A stretch of 64,000 nucleotides of DNA from Streptomyces sp. NBC_01717 (lineage in GTDB: Bacteria > Actinomycetota > Actinomycetes > Streptomycetales > Streptomycetaceae), in the NCBI RefSeq assembly GCF_036248255.1, contig NZ_CP109178.1, positions 8,437,001-8,501,000 of the forward strand. Direction: 5' to 3'. The translations under genes were made by a program, and so were the position numbers. Under the pieces are notes generated by a model. That model ran no database searches. It saw nothing but the letters and a program-made list of their open reading frames with translations, and was not told the origin of the DNA. Below are positions 26,711-37,017 of the stretch, in pieces. Position 1 is the first letter of the stretch. Every line of letters begins with the position of its first letter.

Positions 26711-27554
26711 GCCGCGAGCGTGTCAGCGGCTCCGGAGGCCGTCAACTCCGGCTGCGCTGTCCGCGGAGAGGCCCCAGGGTCCGGAGCAGACGGCGGTCAC
26801 CCCACTGCCCTGCAGCCACCCACATGGCCTCTGAACTGCACAGTCATCTCCAGTCGCAGGGGTGCGCGGAGGCCGGCTGGCATGCGGCGGCGGGCGCCCG
26901 GGGGCCCGTCTGATTTCATCAGGCCGCAATGTGGGGGAGGGGGCGGCGACAGGAGCCGCACGGAACCGCCCCACCGGTACGGGGGAGCCCGGTGGGGCGG
27001 TCGGCACCAGCCTGCCACAGGCGGCGACCGAATGGGGCCCGACCGGCACGTGGCCGTGGGCAGTTGAGTGGAAATCGATCCCGGGCCGGATGGTGGGCGC
27101 CGTCAGTGGCGCGAGTATCCGGCGAGGGTGTGCGTGACGGCGGGGGGAGTCCCGCGTCGTGCGGTGGTGGCTGCTGAGCCCGGGGAAGCGGGCCGCGTCC
27201 CCCGTCTCCAGGGGATGAGGGACGTCGTCCACCATCGGCATCGCATGGCCTGACATCACCGGTGCGCACTCCACCGAGTCCGCGCCGTGCGAGCTGACCA
27301 GGCTCCGTGCGTGCGGGTGCAGTCGGGTCCGGTAGAGCTCGATACGGCCCAGCTCATGGCCGGCGAACCGCAGATTGACCGTGGACGGCGGCCGGGCGGG
27401 CCGATCGCTGCGTACCCGGCCCGACCTGGATTCATTGCGCCCTTGTGAACAGTCCACCGCCCGGGAATACATGCATGCCGCATGGAGCTCTTGCACTTGT
27501 GGCCGGTAGCGGCTGCCGAGGTGGCCGATGCCATGAACCGGAGCGAGGGAGCTC
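26711..27554. other. Gap upstream of leader peptide and quinone oxidoreductase
   Basis: 845 bases between the divergent leader peptide/tauD transcript and the oxidoreductase gene. Open frames exist on both strands, but their compositions (His/Pro/Arg-rich) and lack of recognisable motifs argue against real genes. Promoters for both directions must lie here. Possibly decayed coding DNA. Confidence 0.4.
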
Positions 27555-28478
27555 ATGCCGAAGGCGTACGTATTCACCCGCAGCGGCGGACCGGAGGTGG
27601 AAGCCTTCGTCGAGCAGGAGGCGCCGACCCCCGGGCCCGGGGAGCTGCTCGTCGCGGTCCGTGCCGCCGGGGTCAACCCGGTCGACTCGAAACTGCGCAA
27701 CGGATACACCAGGCCCGGCAGCGCACCGCCGCAATATCCCGCCGTGTTCGGCAGTGAAGCGGCCGGGGTGGTCGAGCAGGTCGGCCCTGGTGTCGAAGGG
27801 TTCGAAGTCGGGGACGCAGTCTTCGGCAACCCGCTGACCGGCGGTTACGCCGAGTACACGCTGCTGCCCGTCGCGGTCACCGCGCACAAGCCGGAAGGCC
27901 TGTCGTTCACCGATGCGGCCGCGCTGCCGGTCGCGGCGGCCACCGCGTACGACGGCATTCGCCAGCTGGACCCCGCGCCCGGATCGACCCTGCTGGTCAA
28001 CGGCGCCGGAGGCGGCGTCGGTGTGGCCGCGGTCCAGCTCGCACGCCACTTCGGGGTCCGGGTCATCGGTACGTCGAGCGAGGCCAAGAAGGACTTCGTC
28101 GAGTCGCTCGGCGCCGTCCACGTACCGTCGGGACCCGGCGTCGTCGACCGCGTGCGGGCAGTGGCCCCGGACGGGGTCGACGCGGTCTACGACCTGGTCG
28201 GCGGTGACGCCCTGCGCGCCGTCGCGGAGCTGCTCACGGACCGGAAGCGGCTGATCAGCGCAGGGGGCAAGCCGCTCGCCGTGGAACTCGGCGGAGCAGC
28301 CGTCGTCCGGGCCCGTACCTCCGCCGTCCTCGACGAAGTGGCCCGCCTCGCCGTCAGCGGTGCCTTCAGGACGTACGTGACACAGACTTACCCGCTTGCC
28401 GAAGCTGCCGCGGCGCTGCGCGCGGTGGAGAGCGGACACACCCGCGGCAAGATCGTGATCGAGGTGGCCGCTGTATGA
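27555..28478 (+). CDS. Zinc-independent quinone oxidoreductase-like NADP-dependent MDR protein
   Basis: A 307-residue medium-chain dehydrogenase/reductase. GroES-like domain (residues 25-115; AAGVNPVDSKLRNG) and Rossmann domain with NGAGGGVGVAAVQLA (about 148-163). The zinc-ligand Cys/His pattern of alcohol dehydrogenases is absent, as in quinone reductases and crotonyl-type enoyl reductases. GAGGGAGC precedes ATG 27555. Its stop overlaps the next gene (ATGA). Physiological substrate unknown. Confidence 0.92.
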   Translation: MPKAYVFTRSGGPEVEAFVEQEAPTPGPGELLVAVRAAGVNPVDSKLRNGYTRPGSAPPQYPAVFGSEAAGVVEQVGPGVEGFEVGDAVFGNPLTGGYAEYTLLPVAVTAHKPEGLSFTDAAALPVAAATAYDGIRQLDPAPGSTLLVNGAGGGVGVAAVQLARHFGVRVIGTSSEAKKDFVESLGAVHVPSGPGVVDRVRAVAPDGVDAVYDLVGGDALRAVAELLTDRKRLISAGGKPLAVELGGAAVVRARTSAVLDEVARLAVSGAFRTYVTQTYPLAEAAAALRAVESGHTRGKIVIEVAAV

Positions 28479-29239
28479 GCGCCGCGCACCCCACCGTCCC
28501 CGGGGCGCACCCGCTGGACAACCCGGCCCGCGCCTCGCTGACCGGACCGCACGCCCATTTCGCCGAGCGTTCGGGCCGCGTTCTGCGCTATCCGACCGAC
28601 GTCTCGCCCTGGCTCGCGCTGCCGGACCTCCCGGACGCGGAGGACTGGGCCGACGTCGCCGCGCTCGCCGGCCCCGGAGCGTCCGTCACCCTTACGGCGC
28701 TGCGTGAGCCGCCGCCCGGTGACTGGGAGGTCACCTTCCGCGCGGAGGGCGTCCAGCTCGTCGACGACGGCGTGGCAGCGGCCCCTGATCCGGAAGCCGT
28801 CCGCCTCGGTCCGGCCGATGTGCCGGAGATGCTCGACCTGGTGGCACGGACCCGCCCCGGGCCGTTCCTGCCGCGCACTGTCGAGCTCGGCACCTACCTG
28901 GGTGTCCGCCGCGGCGGGGCCCTCGTCGCCATGGCCGGGGAACGGCTCCACCCGACGGGGTGGAGCGAGATCAGCGGCGTCTGCACGGACGAAACCGTGC
29001 GCGGCCAAGGGCTCGCCACCCGGCTCGTCCTCGCCGTCGCCCACGAGATCAGGGAGCGCGGCGAAACGCCGTTCCTGCACGCGTCGGCGGCCAACACCAG
29101 CGCCATCAGGCTCTACGAATCGCTGGGCTTCCGGCTCCGGCGCCGGACATCGTTTCTCTCCGTCGTCGTACCGCCGGACCTGTCGGTGTCCGACCGGACC
29201 CGCGGCGCGGACGACGCGCGGGCGGAGGCGCTGCGCTGA
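28475..29239 (+). CDS. GNAT-family N-acetyltransferase
   Basis: A 254-residue protein with the GNAT core in the C-terminal half: ISGVCTDETVRGQGLATRLV (CoA loop), HASAANTSAIRLYESLGF and the closing strand. The N-terminal half (about 120 residues) is a variable domain. It is translationally coupled to the oxidoreductase gene. Family members of this layout are FR47-like; substrates unknown. Confidence 0.9.
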   Translation: MSAAHPTVPGAHPLDNPARASLTGPHAHFAERSGRVLRYPTDVSPWLALPDLPDAEDWADVAALAGPGASVTLTALREPPPGDWEVTFRAEGVQLVDDGVAAAPDPEAVRLGPADVPEMLDLVARTRPGPFLPRTVELGTYLGVRRGGALVAMAGERLHPTGWSEISGVCTDETVRGQGLATRLVLAVAHEIRERGETPFLHASAANTSAIRLYESLGFRLRRRTSFLSVVVPPDLSVSDRTRGADDARAEALR

Positions 29240-29284
29240 CGTCGAGCCGCCTCTCTCCCGGCTCCTGCGGTTGCAGTCCCGGCT

Positions 29285-29332
29285 CCGGAAGTCCCGGGCG
29301 GAAGGAAGGGACCTTCGGCCCGGGGCTTCCGG
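29285..29332. terminator. Imperfect 15-bp stem terminator after GNAT gene
   Basis: CCGGAAGTCCCGGGC pairs with GCCCGGGGCTTCCGG (one mismatch), and the loop itself contains GAAGG/CCTTC. It lies 45 bases past the GNAT stop and about 140 bases before the SpoIIE gene, so it separates two transcription units. Confidence 0.6.
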
Positions 29333-29475
29333 ACCGAAGGCCGTCGGTCCGCCCCGCCCCGGGACTTTCGGCACGGCCCATGAGGCCGTAAGCCTCGTGT
29401 GCCGAACGCCGGATTCCGGGTGCACTGGAAGGTGAGTGCCGGAACTCTCCGGCGCCTTCAGGAGGAGGCAGTGCA

Positions 29476-30687
29476 GTGACGATCGGGCTCCAGCGCTCCG
29501 CGGCCGTACGCAGTGCGGTGCTGCCGGTGACCGATGCAGGGGAAGCCGAGGCCTCCGCGGCCCGGGTCGGGAACGCGGCGTTGTTCGGCGGCCTGGCTCT
29601 GCTGACCGCTGTGATCGTCGTCCTCGACGTGATGACCGGCAACGACCTGCGCATCGTGCCTCTGCTGGTCGTCGTGCCGGCATTTGTCTCGGTCTTCGGC
29701 ACCATCCGGCAGACGGTGGGCGTCGCCACCTGGATCATGGCCGTCGTCGTCACTTCCAGGCTGGTGTCCGGCGGGTCCTTCTGGGATCTTGCCAGCGGTG
29801 TCGTCTTCACTGTGCTGGCGTGTGGCCTGGGCGTCGGTTCCTGCGTGCTGCGGATCCGTCACGCCACCGAGATCGCCAGACTGCGCACCGCGGCGGTCGC
29901 TCTCCAGCGGCAGATCCTGCGCCCGCTGCCCGTCCTGACCGGCCATGTCGTCGTCCACGGGCTCTATGCCCCGATCGAGGAGGACCGGCTGGTCGGCGGC
30001 GACATCTACGAGGTCGTCGAATCGCCGTACGGGACACGGATAATCATCGGCGATGTCCAGGGCAAGGGGATCGCGGCCATCGGAGCGGGGTTCGCCGCAC
30101 TCGGCGCGTTCCGGGAGGCGGCCATCCGCGAGCCCACCCTGACCGGGGTGGTGGACGCCCTGGAGGACGCGGTCGTCCGCCACAACACCTTCTCCGCCCA
30201 GACCGGTGAGACCGAACGTTTCGTCACCGCCCTGATCCTCGGCATCGACGACGGCGACCAGGTGCAGGCGGTGAACTGCGGCCATCTGCCGCCCCGGCTG
30301 CTGCATGACGGTGCGGCCGCCCCGGTGCCGCTCCGGCAGACGTCCGTCCCGCTGGGTATGGCCGAGCTCAGCAGCGAGCCGCGGGTGGCGGAACAGCTCG
30401 ACTTCCCGTCCGGTGCGACGCTCCTGGTCTTCACCGACGGAGTGACCGAGGCCCGCAACGCCGTCGGCACCTTCTACCCGCTGGACACCCGGCTCGGCCG
30501 CTGGGCAGGGAGCGGGTCGCGCGAGGTGCTGGACGCCCTCCACGCGGACCTCGACGCCTTCACCGGCGGCGTACGACGCGACGACATCGCGGTGCTCGCG
30601 CTGCGCAGGGCGCCGGCCGGGAGTCGCAGCCCCGTACTGGCCGGCGAGGGCGCGCCGCGTGCCGCGCAGGCATTCGGCGAACGATAG
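29476..30687 (+). CDS. Membrane-anchored SpoIIE/PP2C-type serine phosphatase
   Basis: A 403-residue protein: about four membrane segments in the first 125 residues (LALLTAVIVVL, LLVVVPAFVSVFG, TWIMAVVV, VVFTVLACGLGVG), then a SpoIIE phosphatase domain (about 150-385) with metal-binding motifs GGDIYEV, GDVQGKG, NCGHLPP and FTDGVTEARN. Such enzymes dephosphorylate anti-sigma-factor antagonists (STAS proteins) in partner-switching networks. GTG 29476 has GGAGGAGG seven bases upstream. No STAS or anti-sigma gene is adjacent. Confidence 0.93.
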   Translation: MTIGLQRSAAVRSAVLPVTDAGEAEASAARVGNAALFGGLALLTAVIVVLDVMTGNDLRIVPLLVVVPAFVSVFGTIRQTVGVATWIMAVVVTSRLVSGGSFWDLASGVVFTVLACGLGVGSCVLRIRHATEIARLRTAAVALQRQILRPLPVLTGHVVVHGLYAPIEEDRLVGGDIYEVVESPYGTRIIIGDVQGKGIAAIGAGFAALGAFREAAIREPTLTGVVDALEDAVVRHNTFSAQTGETERFVTALILGIDDGDQVQAVNCGHLPPRLLHDGAAAPVPLRQTSVPLGMAELSSEPRVAEQLDFPSGATLLVFTDGVTEARNAVGTFYPLDTRLGRWAGSGSREVLDALHADLDAFTGGVRRDDIAVLALRRAPAGSRSPVLAGEGAPRAAQAFGER

Positions 30688-30792
30688 GCAACGGGCGTCC
30701 CCTGGCCTCCATCCGGGGCGTCGCCATCCACCTCAGCGGGGTCTTCCGCTTCCGTCGGTGCCGAGGAACGAGCTTGTCGCCGGCGTACCGAG

Positions 30793-31380
30793 TCACGGCG
30801 AGGCGTCCACAGATCCGTCCCGTACTCGGAGCGCTGAAGGGCCGGCGAACTCCACTTCGGACGCGGGGAGCACGCGGATGTTCCGCCCGGGGAAGTCGAT
30901 GTGCCGGTAGATCTCGTTGTGGTGCGCGATCGACCGCCCCGGCCGGACGTAATCGCCGGAGCCGGGGCGGACGGACGTGGTGTGCCCGTCGGCGACCAGC
31001 ACCACGTCGTACCGGTGGCTCAGCGCCTGCCGCGCCGTGGTGTCCACGCAGATCTCGGTCGCGAACCCGGTGACGACCACCTCGGTGACTCCCAGAGCCG
31101 TGAGGGTCTTGTCGAGATCGGTGTCCAGGAAGCTGTCCGCGCTGGTCTTGTGGACGACCTCCTCGTCGGCGGCGGGCGCGAGTTCGGGCACGATCTGCCA
31201 GCCCTCGGTGCCGGCCTCCATCGCGTTGCCCCGGTGCTGAATCGTCACGATCGGTACGCCGGCGGCTCTGGCGCGTTCGCGGAGCCCGCCGATCACGGTG
31301 ACGGTCTCCGCGGCCCGGTACGCGATCGCCACCAAGGTGTTCTGCATGTCGATCACGAGGAGCGCGGAGGCGTACGGCAT
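30793..31380 (-). CDS. Isochorismatase-like cysteine hydrolase
   Basis: A 195-residue alpha/beta hydrolase of the isochorismatase/nicotinamidase superfamily. The triad is Asp11 (LLVIDMQN), Lys78 (VVHKTSADSF) and Cys111 (GFATEICVDTTAR). Activity could be on nicotinamide, a ureide or a carbamoyl group; not resolvable. It lies 84 bases downstream of the PAP2 genes on the same strand, so it may be the last gene of the dedA-PAP2-PAP2 transcript. GGAGG lies 13 bases before the ATG. Confidence 0.92.
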   Translation of the reverse strand: MPYASALLVIDMQNTLVAIAYRAAETVTVIGGLRERARAAGVPIVTIQHRGNAMEAGTEGWQIVPELAPAADEEVVHKTSADSFLDTDLDKTLTALGVTEVVVTGFATEICVDTTARQALSHRYDVVLVADGHTTSVRPGSGDYVRPGRSIAHHNEIYRHIDFPGRNIRVLPASEVEFAGPSALRVRDGSVDASP

Positions 31381-31464
31381 GGGCCCACGCTAGCGGCCTC
31401 CTCCGGGCAGCGAGGTGATCCCGGAGAAACGGCCCACCTGGACCTGCCTCGGGGCATCCGGCCG

Positions 31465-32199
31465 TCAGCGGGATGCGGGCGGCGCCGCGCGTATCCGTAT
31501 CAGCGCGGCGCCGAGCCCGAGCCAGACGGCGGCGAACAGCCACCCTGCCACCACATCCGTCACCCAGTGCACTCCGAGTAGAACCCGGCTCATCCCGACG
31601 GCTGCGGCCCAGCAGCCGAGCAGGACGGCTACGGCGGCGGTGCCAATGCTTCTGCCGGAGGTAGCGGCGCGGGCCCGGCGCAACCGCGCCCGGTGACCGA
31701 TTGCTGCCACCAGCAGACCTGCCATCAGCGCGGACGTCGTCGCGTGCCCGGACGGGAAGGCGAACCCCGAGGCGTGCGTCGCCCAGTCGCCCACCGCCGG
31801 GCGGGGGCGTCCGATCGATTCCATCAGGCCGAAGCGCAGTGCCTGCCCGAGCAGCAGGAAGGCCAGGGCGCCTGCCGCGTACGCCAGGCGGTGGCGCATG
31901 TCCCGGCCGGCGGTCAGCCCGGCGGCCACGGCGGCGGCGTACGGGAACGCGCCCGTACCCGTCGCCGTGACAACCCTGGCCACGGTGACGAGAGCGGCGG
32001 GCCGATGGTGCAGGGACCAGGTGTGTGCGGCCCGGTCGATCGGCAGGACCGATCCGTGCCGGGCTGTGAGGACCACCGCCGTCAGGCCCAGGAGTCCGAC
32101 GACCCCGATCAGTACGGCCCCGAGCGCCGTACGGATGCGAGGTGCGACCGGACCCTCGGCGAACCGTGTCTGCTCCATCGCCGAGGTCTCCCCGCTCAT
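31465..32199 (-). CDS. PAP2-family membrane phosphatase
   Basis: A 244-residue protein with about six membrane helices. Phosphatase signature C1 is SIGRPRP, C2 is FPSGHATTS, and C3 is SRVLLGVHWVTDV. It removes phosphate from lipid phosphates such as phosphatidate or undecaprenyl diphosphate on the outer membrane leaflet. ATG 32199 overlaps the stop of the upstream PAP2 gene (ATGA). Two adjacent, diverged PAP2 genes suggest different lipid substrates. Confidence 0.92.
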   Translation of the reverse strand: MSGETSAMEQTRFAEGPVAPRIRTALGAVLIGVVGLLGLTAVVLTARHGSVLPIDRAAHTWSLHHRPAALVTVARVVTATGTGAFPYAAAVAAGLTAGRDMRHRLAYAAGALAFLLLGQALRFGLMESIGRPRPAVGDWATHASGFAFPSGHATTSALMAGLLVAAIGHRARLRRARAATSGRSIGTAAVAVLLGCWAAAVGMSRVLLGVHWVTDVVAGWLFAAVWLGLGAALIRIRAAPPASR

Positions 32200-32798
32200 C
32201 GCGCCGCCACCAGCGGACGCAGCCGGCTGTCGCGCAGCCGTGCGACGGCCGGAGCGCAGCGCCGGGCGGCGACTGTCAGCGGCAGGGCTACGAGCGCGCC
32301 GGTGACCAGCCCGATGAGCACATCGTGCGGATAGTGCACACCGACCCAGACCCTTGACACCGCCATCAGCAGCGCCGCAGGCACGGCGACCGCACCGAGC
32401 CGACGGTCGGCCAGCAGGATCGCGACCATTGCGGCTGCCGCGATGGCGGCGTGATTGCTGGGGAAGGACCAGTCGCCCAGCGGCGGGCACACCTCCACGG
32501 TGACCGCATGCAGGGTCCGGCACGGCCGCTGTTCATGGACGGCGAGCTTCAGCAGATCGTTGGCCCCGTAGGCGGCCAACACGATCAGGGGCGCACAGAG
32601 CGCCATGGCCGCGCGGGCCGGGTCCCAGGCGCGGGACCGCCACCAGGCCGCGAGCATCAGCAGGGCGTAGAGCCCGAGGCCGTAGTCCGACCAGGCGTGG
32701 ATCGTGGAGTCCAGAGCGGCGGGGGAGCGCCGTGCGAGTTCGGTGATCGAGGTGTAGAGGCCACCGTCGAGCGAGGTGGCGGCCGAGGCGAGCAGCAT
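32196..32798 (-). CDS. PAP2-family membrane phosphatase (second)
   Basis: A 200-residue multi-pass phosphatase. Motifs: KLAVHEQRP (C1, with Lys and Arg-Pro), FPSNHAAIA (C2) and SRVWVGVHYPHDV (C3), close to undecaprenyl-diphosphatase-type PAP2 proteins. Its ATG overlaps the dedA stop by one base and its stop overlaps the next PAP2 start, so the three are co-translated. Likely role: recycling lipid carriers or lipid phosphates together with DedA. Confidence 0.93.
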   Translation of the reverse strand: MLLASAATSLDGGLYTSITELARRSPAALDSTIHAWSDYGLGLYALLMLAAWWRSRAWDPARAAMALCAPLIVLAAYGANDLLKLAVHEQRPCRTLHAVTVEVCPPLGDWSFPSNHAAIAAAAMVAILLADRRLGAVAVPAALLMAVSRVWVGVHYPHDVLIGLVTGALVALPLTVAARRCAPAVARLRDSRLRPLVAAR

Positions 32799-33466
32799 CA
32801 GCTCCGGTCTCCTTCGACGGCGCGCCTGCCGCGCGAGCGCAGCAGTTCGGCAGCGAGGGGGATGAGGGAGACGACGACCACGACGGCGACGATCGGCAGT
32901 AGGTAGCGGTCGACATTCGGCACCGACGACCCCAGCCCGTAGCCCGCGAGCACCAGCCCGACCGTCCAGATCGTTCCGCCGACGATCTGCCAGAGCGTGA
33001 ACTGCCTGGCCGGCACGTTGAGCGCCCCGGCCAGGGGGTTGAGCACCGTACGCACCACGGGGACGAAGCGGGCCAGCACGATCGCGCGCGCATGGCCGTA
33101 TCTGTCGAGCAGTTCCTCCGCGCGGTTCGCGCCCTCGTGCAGCCTCTTGGCCCGGCTCCGGGCCAGCAGGGCGCGGCCGCCGCGGCGGCCGATCCAGTAT
33201 CCGGTCTGTGCGCCGAGCAGCGCGCCGATCACGGAAGCGATGAGCACCTGGGACAGGGCGAGATGGACCGGGCCGTGTGTGCCGGGCACACTGAGCAGTC
33301 CCGCGGTGAACAGCAGGGAGTCGCCGGGGAGGAAGAAGCCGACAAGCAGCCCTGTTTCGGCGAACAGCACGGCCGCGATGCCGAGTACGCCGAACGCGGC
33401 GAGCAGTGACCCCGCGTCCAGCAGGTTCACCGCTTGCGGCGCGGCCGCCAGTGAGAATACGGACAC
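32798..33466 (-). CDS. DedA-family (SNARE-associated/VTT) membrane protein
   Basis: A 222-residue protein with the DedA hallmarks ETGLLVGFFLPGDSLLF and GYWIGRRGGRALL, plus the ARFVPVVRTVLNPLAGALN segment. DedA proteins act as lipid transporters, including undecaprenyl-phosphate flipping, which fits the coupled PAP2 genes. It is first in its operon and is divergent from the BlaI-type regulator, with two BlaI-like boxes in the 113 bases between. It may be part of that regulon. Confidence 0.93.
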   Translation of the reverse strand: MSVFSLAAAPQAVNLLDAGSLLAAFGVLGIAAVLFAETGLLVGFFLPGDSLLFTAGLLSVPGTHGPVHLALSQVLIASVIGALLGAQTGYWIGRRGGRALLARSRAKRLHEGANRAEELLDRYGHARAIVLARFVPVVRTVLNPLAGALNVPARQFTLWQIVGGTIWTVGLVLAGYGLGSSVPNVDRYLLPIVAVVVVVSLIPLAAELLRSRGRRAVEGDRS

Positions 33467-33520
33467 GGCGGAGGGCCTCCCATAATGGTGAGCGGGCGGT
33501 CCGGCGGGACGCCCGACTGA

Positions 33521-33534
33521 CTACAGTGGTGTAG
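33521..33534. promoter_or_regulatory. BlaI-type operator, box 1 (CTACA-N4-TGTAG)
   Basis: Perfect dyad CTACAGTGGTGTAG between dedA and the BlaI-family gene. The TACA/TGTA half-sites are those recognised by BlaI/MecI/CopY repressors. Confidence 0.75.
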
Positions 33535-33539
33535 ACGGT

Positions 33540-33553
33540 CTACATCACTGTAG
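33540..33553. promoter_or_regulatory. BlaI-type operator, box 2 (CTACA-N4-TGTAG)
   Basis: Second perfect dyad CTACATCACTGTAG, centred 19 bases from box 1 and 26 bases before the regulator ATG. Tandem boxes permit cooperative dimer binding over the promoter. Confidence 0.75.
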
Positions 33554-33579
33554 ACGCCCGAACCGGGAGGAGAGTTCCC

Positions 33580-34047
33580 ATGTCCCAGGCGCAGGGGATA
33601 TCGAGCGGGGATCCGGACCCGCTCGGGCCCGGTGAGACAAGCCCTCGACCGCACGGCGGGGCGGGCCCGGAGCCCGGTTCGGCGCCGAGTTCGGAGCGAC
33701 GCCCGGCCGGGGAGCTGGAATCCACCGTCCTGGCGGCCCTCTGGGCGGCCGACGCCCCGCTCACCCCCGGTCAGGTGCAGGGCGCCCTCGGCGCACCCCT
33801 GGCCCGCACCACCGTCACCACGATCCTGACCAGGCTGTTCGAGAAGGGCACGGTCACCCGCACCCGTTCGGGGCGGGGCTTCGCATACACCCCCACCGAG
33901 GACGCGCCCGGCCTCACCGCCCGCCGTATGCACAGCGAACTGCAGAAGGAGGAGGACCGCAGCACCGTGCTGGCCCGATTCGTCTCGCAGCTCACCGACG
34001 AGGACGAGCAGCTGCTCAGGGAGCTGCTCGACGGAGACGCCCGATGA
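33580..34047 (+). CDS. BlaI/MecI/CopY-family transcriptional repressor
   Basis: A 155-residue repressor. An extended Pro/Gly-rich N-terminus (about 43 residues) precedes the winged helix (ELESTVLAALWAADAPLT, ARTTVTTILTRLFEKGTVTR, GRGFAYTPT) and a C-terminal dimerisation helix pair. The family represses beta-lactamase or copper genes until a BlaR1-type sensor protease inactivates it. GGGAGGAGAG precedes ATG 33580. The stop overlaps the M56 protease start (ATGA). Confidence 0.93.
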   Translation: MSQAQGISSGDPDPLGPGETSPRPHGGAGPEPGSAPSSERRPAGELESTVLAALWAADAPLTPGQVQGALGAPLARTTVTTILTRLFEKGTVTRTRSGRGFAYTPTEDAPGLTARRMHSELQKEEDRSTVLARFVSQLTDEDEQLLRELLDGDAR

Positions 34048-34985
34048 TCTACGCCGTGTGGGTTCCGCTGCTGATGCCGTTCGTCGCGGTCCCCGCGGCC
34101 CGCCGCCTGGCGGATGCCCTGTCACCCGTGCGCGCCGTGCGGCTGCTCGCCTCGACGGCCGTCGGCCTCGCCCTGTTCAGCACGCTCGCCCTGGTGCTGC
34201 TCGTGGTGCCCGGCGCGACCCGGCTCTCCGCCGTGGCCGCGGTCGGCGAACTCGTGAAGCCGCTGGCCGACGTCGCACCCGACGTGACCGTCCCGCTCGC
34301 AGCTGCCGCAGTCGCCCTGCTGGCCGCGTGCGCCGTCGCAGTCGCCCGCACCGCCTGCCGCCACTGGGCGGAACTGCATCGCGCAGGCGTGCCGGCCGAC
34401 GGCTCGGACGGTGAACTGACCGTTGTGCGCGACAGCCGCCCCGACGCCTATGCGTTGCCCGGGCTCCCGGGCAGTCCCGGCCGGATCGTCGTCACCACCG
34501 GAATGCTGCGCGCCCTGGACCCCGCCGAACGCGACGCCCTCCTCGCACACGAGCGCGCCCACCTGGCGGGTCGCCATCACCTCTTCCTCGCCGCAGTCGA
34601 ACTGGCCGCCCTCTGCCACCCCGCGCTGCGCTCGCTGCGCGCACCCATGGGCTACGCGCTGGAGCGCTGCGCCGACGAGACGGCCGCCGCGGCGGTCGGC
34701 GACCGGCGGGTCGCGGCGCGCGCGATCGGCCGAGCCGCGCTCGCCGCGCGCGCTGCCGAAGGAACCGAGAGCCGTCCCCGCGTGGCGCTCGCCGCAACAG
34801 CGGGGCCGGTACCGCGCCGGGTAGAGGCGCTGCTCGGCCGGGCGACCCCCCGACCGCGCGTCGGCCGTGCGGCCGCGGCGGCACTGCTGGCGTGCCTGGC
34901 CCTGTCCGGAGCGGCCGCACTCGACGCGACACATGATCTGCACAGCAGCATCGAGGTGGCGCAGGGCGAGAGCCCGCAGCACTGA
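34044..34985 (+). CDS. M56 (BlaR1-like) membrane metalloprotease
   Basis: A 313-residue protein with about three membrane helices before the zinc site (residues 5-60 and 82-102). The gluzincin motif is HERAH (His169, Glu170, His173) and the downstream ERCADETAA carries the third ligand. A last hydrophobic segment is near residue 290. No penicillin-binding sensor domain is present, unlike BlaR1, so the signal is different or intramembrane. It is coupled to the BlaI-type gene and is the likely protease that relieves its repression. Confidence 0.9.
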   Translation: MIYAVWVPLLMPFVAVPAARRLADALSPVRAVRLLASTAVGLALFSTLALVLLVVPGATRLSAVAAVGELVKPLADVAPDVTVPLAAAAVALLAACAVAVARTACRHWAELHRAGVPADGSDGELTVVRDSRPDAYALPGLPGSPGRIVVTTGMLRALDPAERDALLAHERAHLAGRHHLFLAAVELAALCHPALRSLRAPMGYALERCADETAAAAVGDRRVAARAIGRAALAARAAEGTESRPRVALAATAGPVPRRVEALLGRATPRPRVGRAAAAALLACLALSGAAALDATHDLHSSIEVAQGESPQH

Positions 34986-35116
34986 GACCGCACGGCGCGG
35001 GTGTCCTTCCTGCGGGCGCCGACCGTGTGTGGCCGGGGCAACTCCTCGCCGACGGCCGGGGGTCCAGGGCGCGATGCCTGCCATCGAGCCATGCCCTCAA
35101 CCGACGGCGGCGTGGT

Positions 35117-35122
35117 TACACT
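35117..35122 (+). promoter_or_regulatory. Candidate -10 box (TACACT) of the ABC-F transcript
   Basis: TACACT lies seven bases before the leader ATG at 35130, the spacing expected of a leaderless streptomycete transcript. No clear -35 box is visible. Confidence 0.45.
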
Positions 35123-35129
35123 GTGCGCC

Positions 35130-35156
35130 ATGGGCTCGTACTACTTCTTCCGCTGA
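35130..35156 (+). CDS. Eight-codon leader peptide of the ABC-F gene
   Basis: ATG to TGA encodes MGSYYFFR. It is followed after 22 bases by two hairpins and then, about 100 bases later, the ABC-F start. A short uORF with consecutive aromatic codons ending at a stop is the usual arrangement for antibiotic-responsive ribosome-mediated attenuation of ABC-F genes: a drug-stalled ribosome alters the downstream fold. It lies right after a -10-like box and may be leaderless. Expression is inferred. Confidence 0.6.
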   Translation: MGSYYFFR

Positions 35157-35178
35157 TTCCGGGCATGGACGCCGCCGC

Positions 35179-35215
35179 GCGACGCTGAGCGTCGCCGAGT
35201 GACCCGTACGGTCAC
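35179..35215 (+). promoter_or_regulatory. Tandem hairpins forming a candidate attenuator
   Basis: Hairpin 1 is GCGACGC-TGA-GCGTCGC (35179-35195). Hairpin 2 is GTGACC-5-GGTCAC (35199-35215), only three bases later. Both sit between the leader peptide stop and the ABC-F start. Confidence 0.6.
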
Positions 35216-35319
35216 CAGCGCGTGCCGCGCATCCCTTCTTTCCGCCCGCCGGACACCCCCGCCCCGCAGCGCCCCTTCCGTGCGCCGTCGAGGGCACGTC
35301 ACCTCAGGGAAGCCCACCC

Positions 35320-36969
<1,650 letters not shown>

Positions 36970-37017
36970 AGTTCGAGCGGCACGACCGACGCGAGACGAG
37001 CCCCCGGAGCGGCTGCT

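Noticed and set aside
26730..27530. Several 80-370 codon frames on both strands between tauD and the oxidoreductase
   Set aside because: No motifs, poor start sites and noncoding-like His/Pro/Arg composition.
34044..34985. True BlaR1 beta-lactam sensor
   Set aside because: Only the membrane and M56 protease parts are present; there is no penicillin-binding domain and no beta-lactamase gene nearby.
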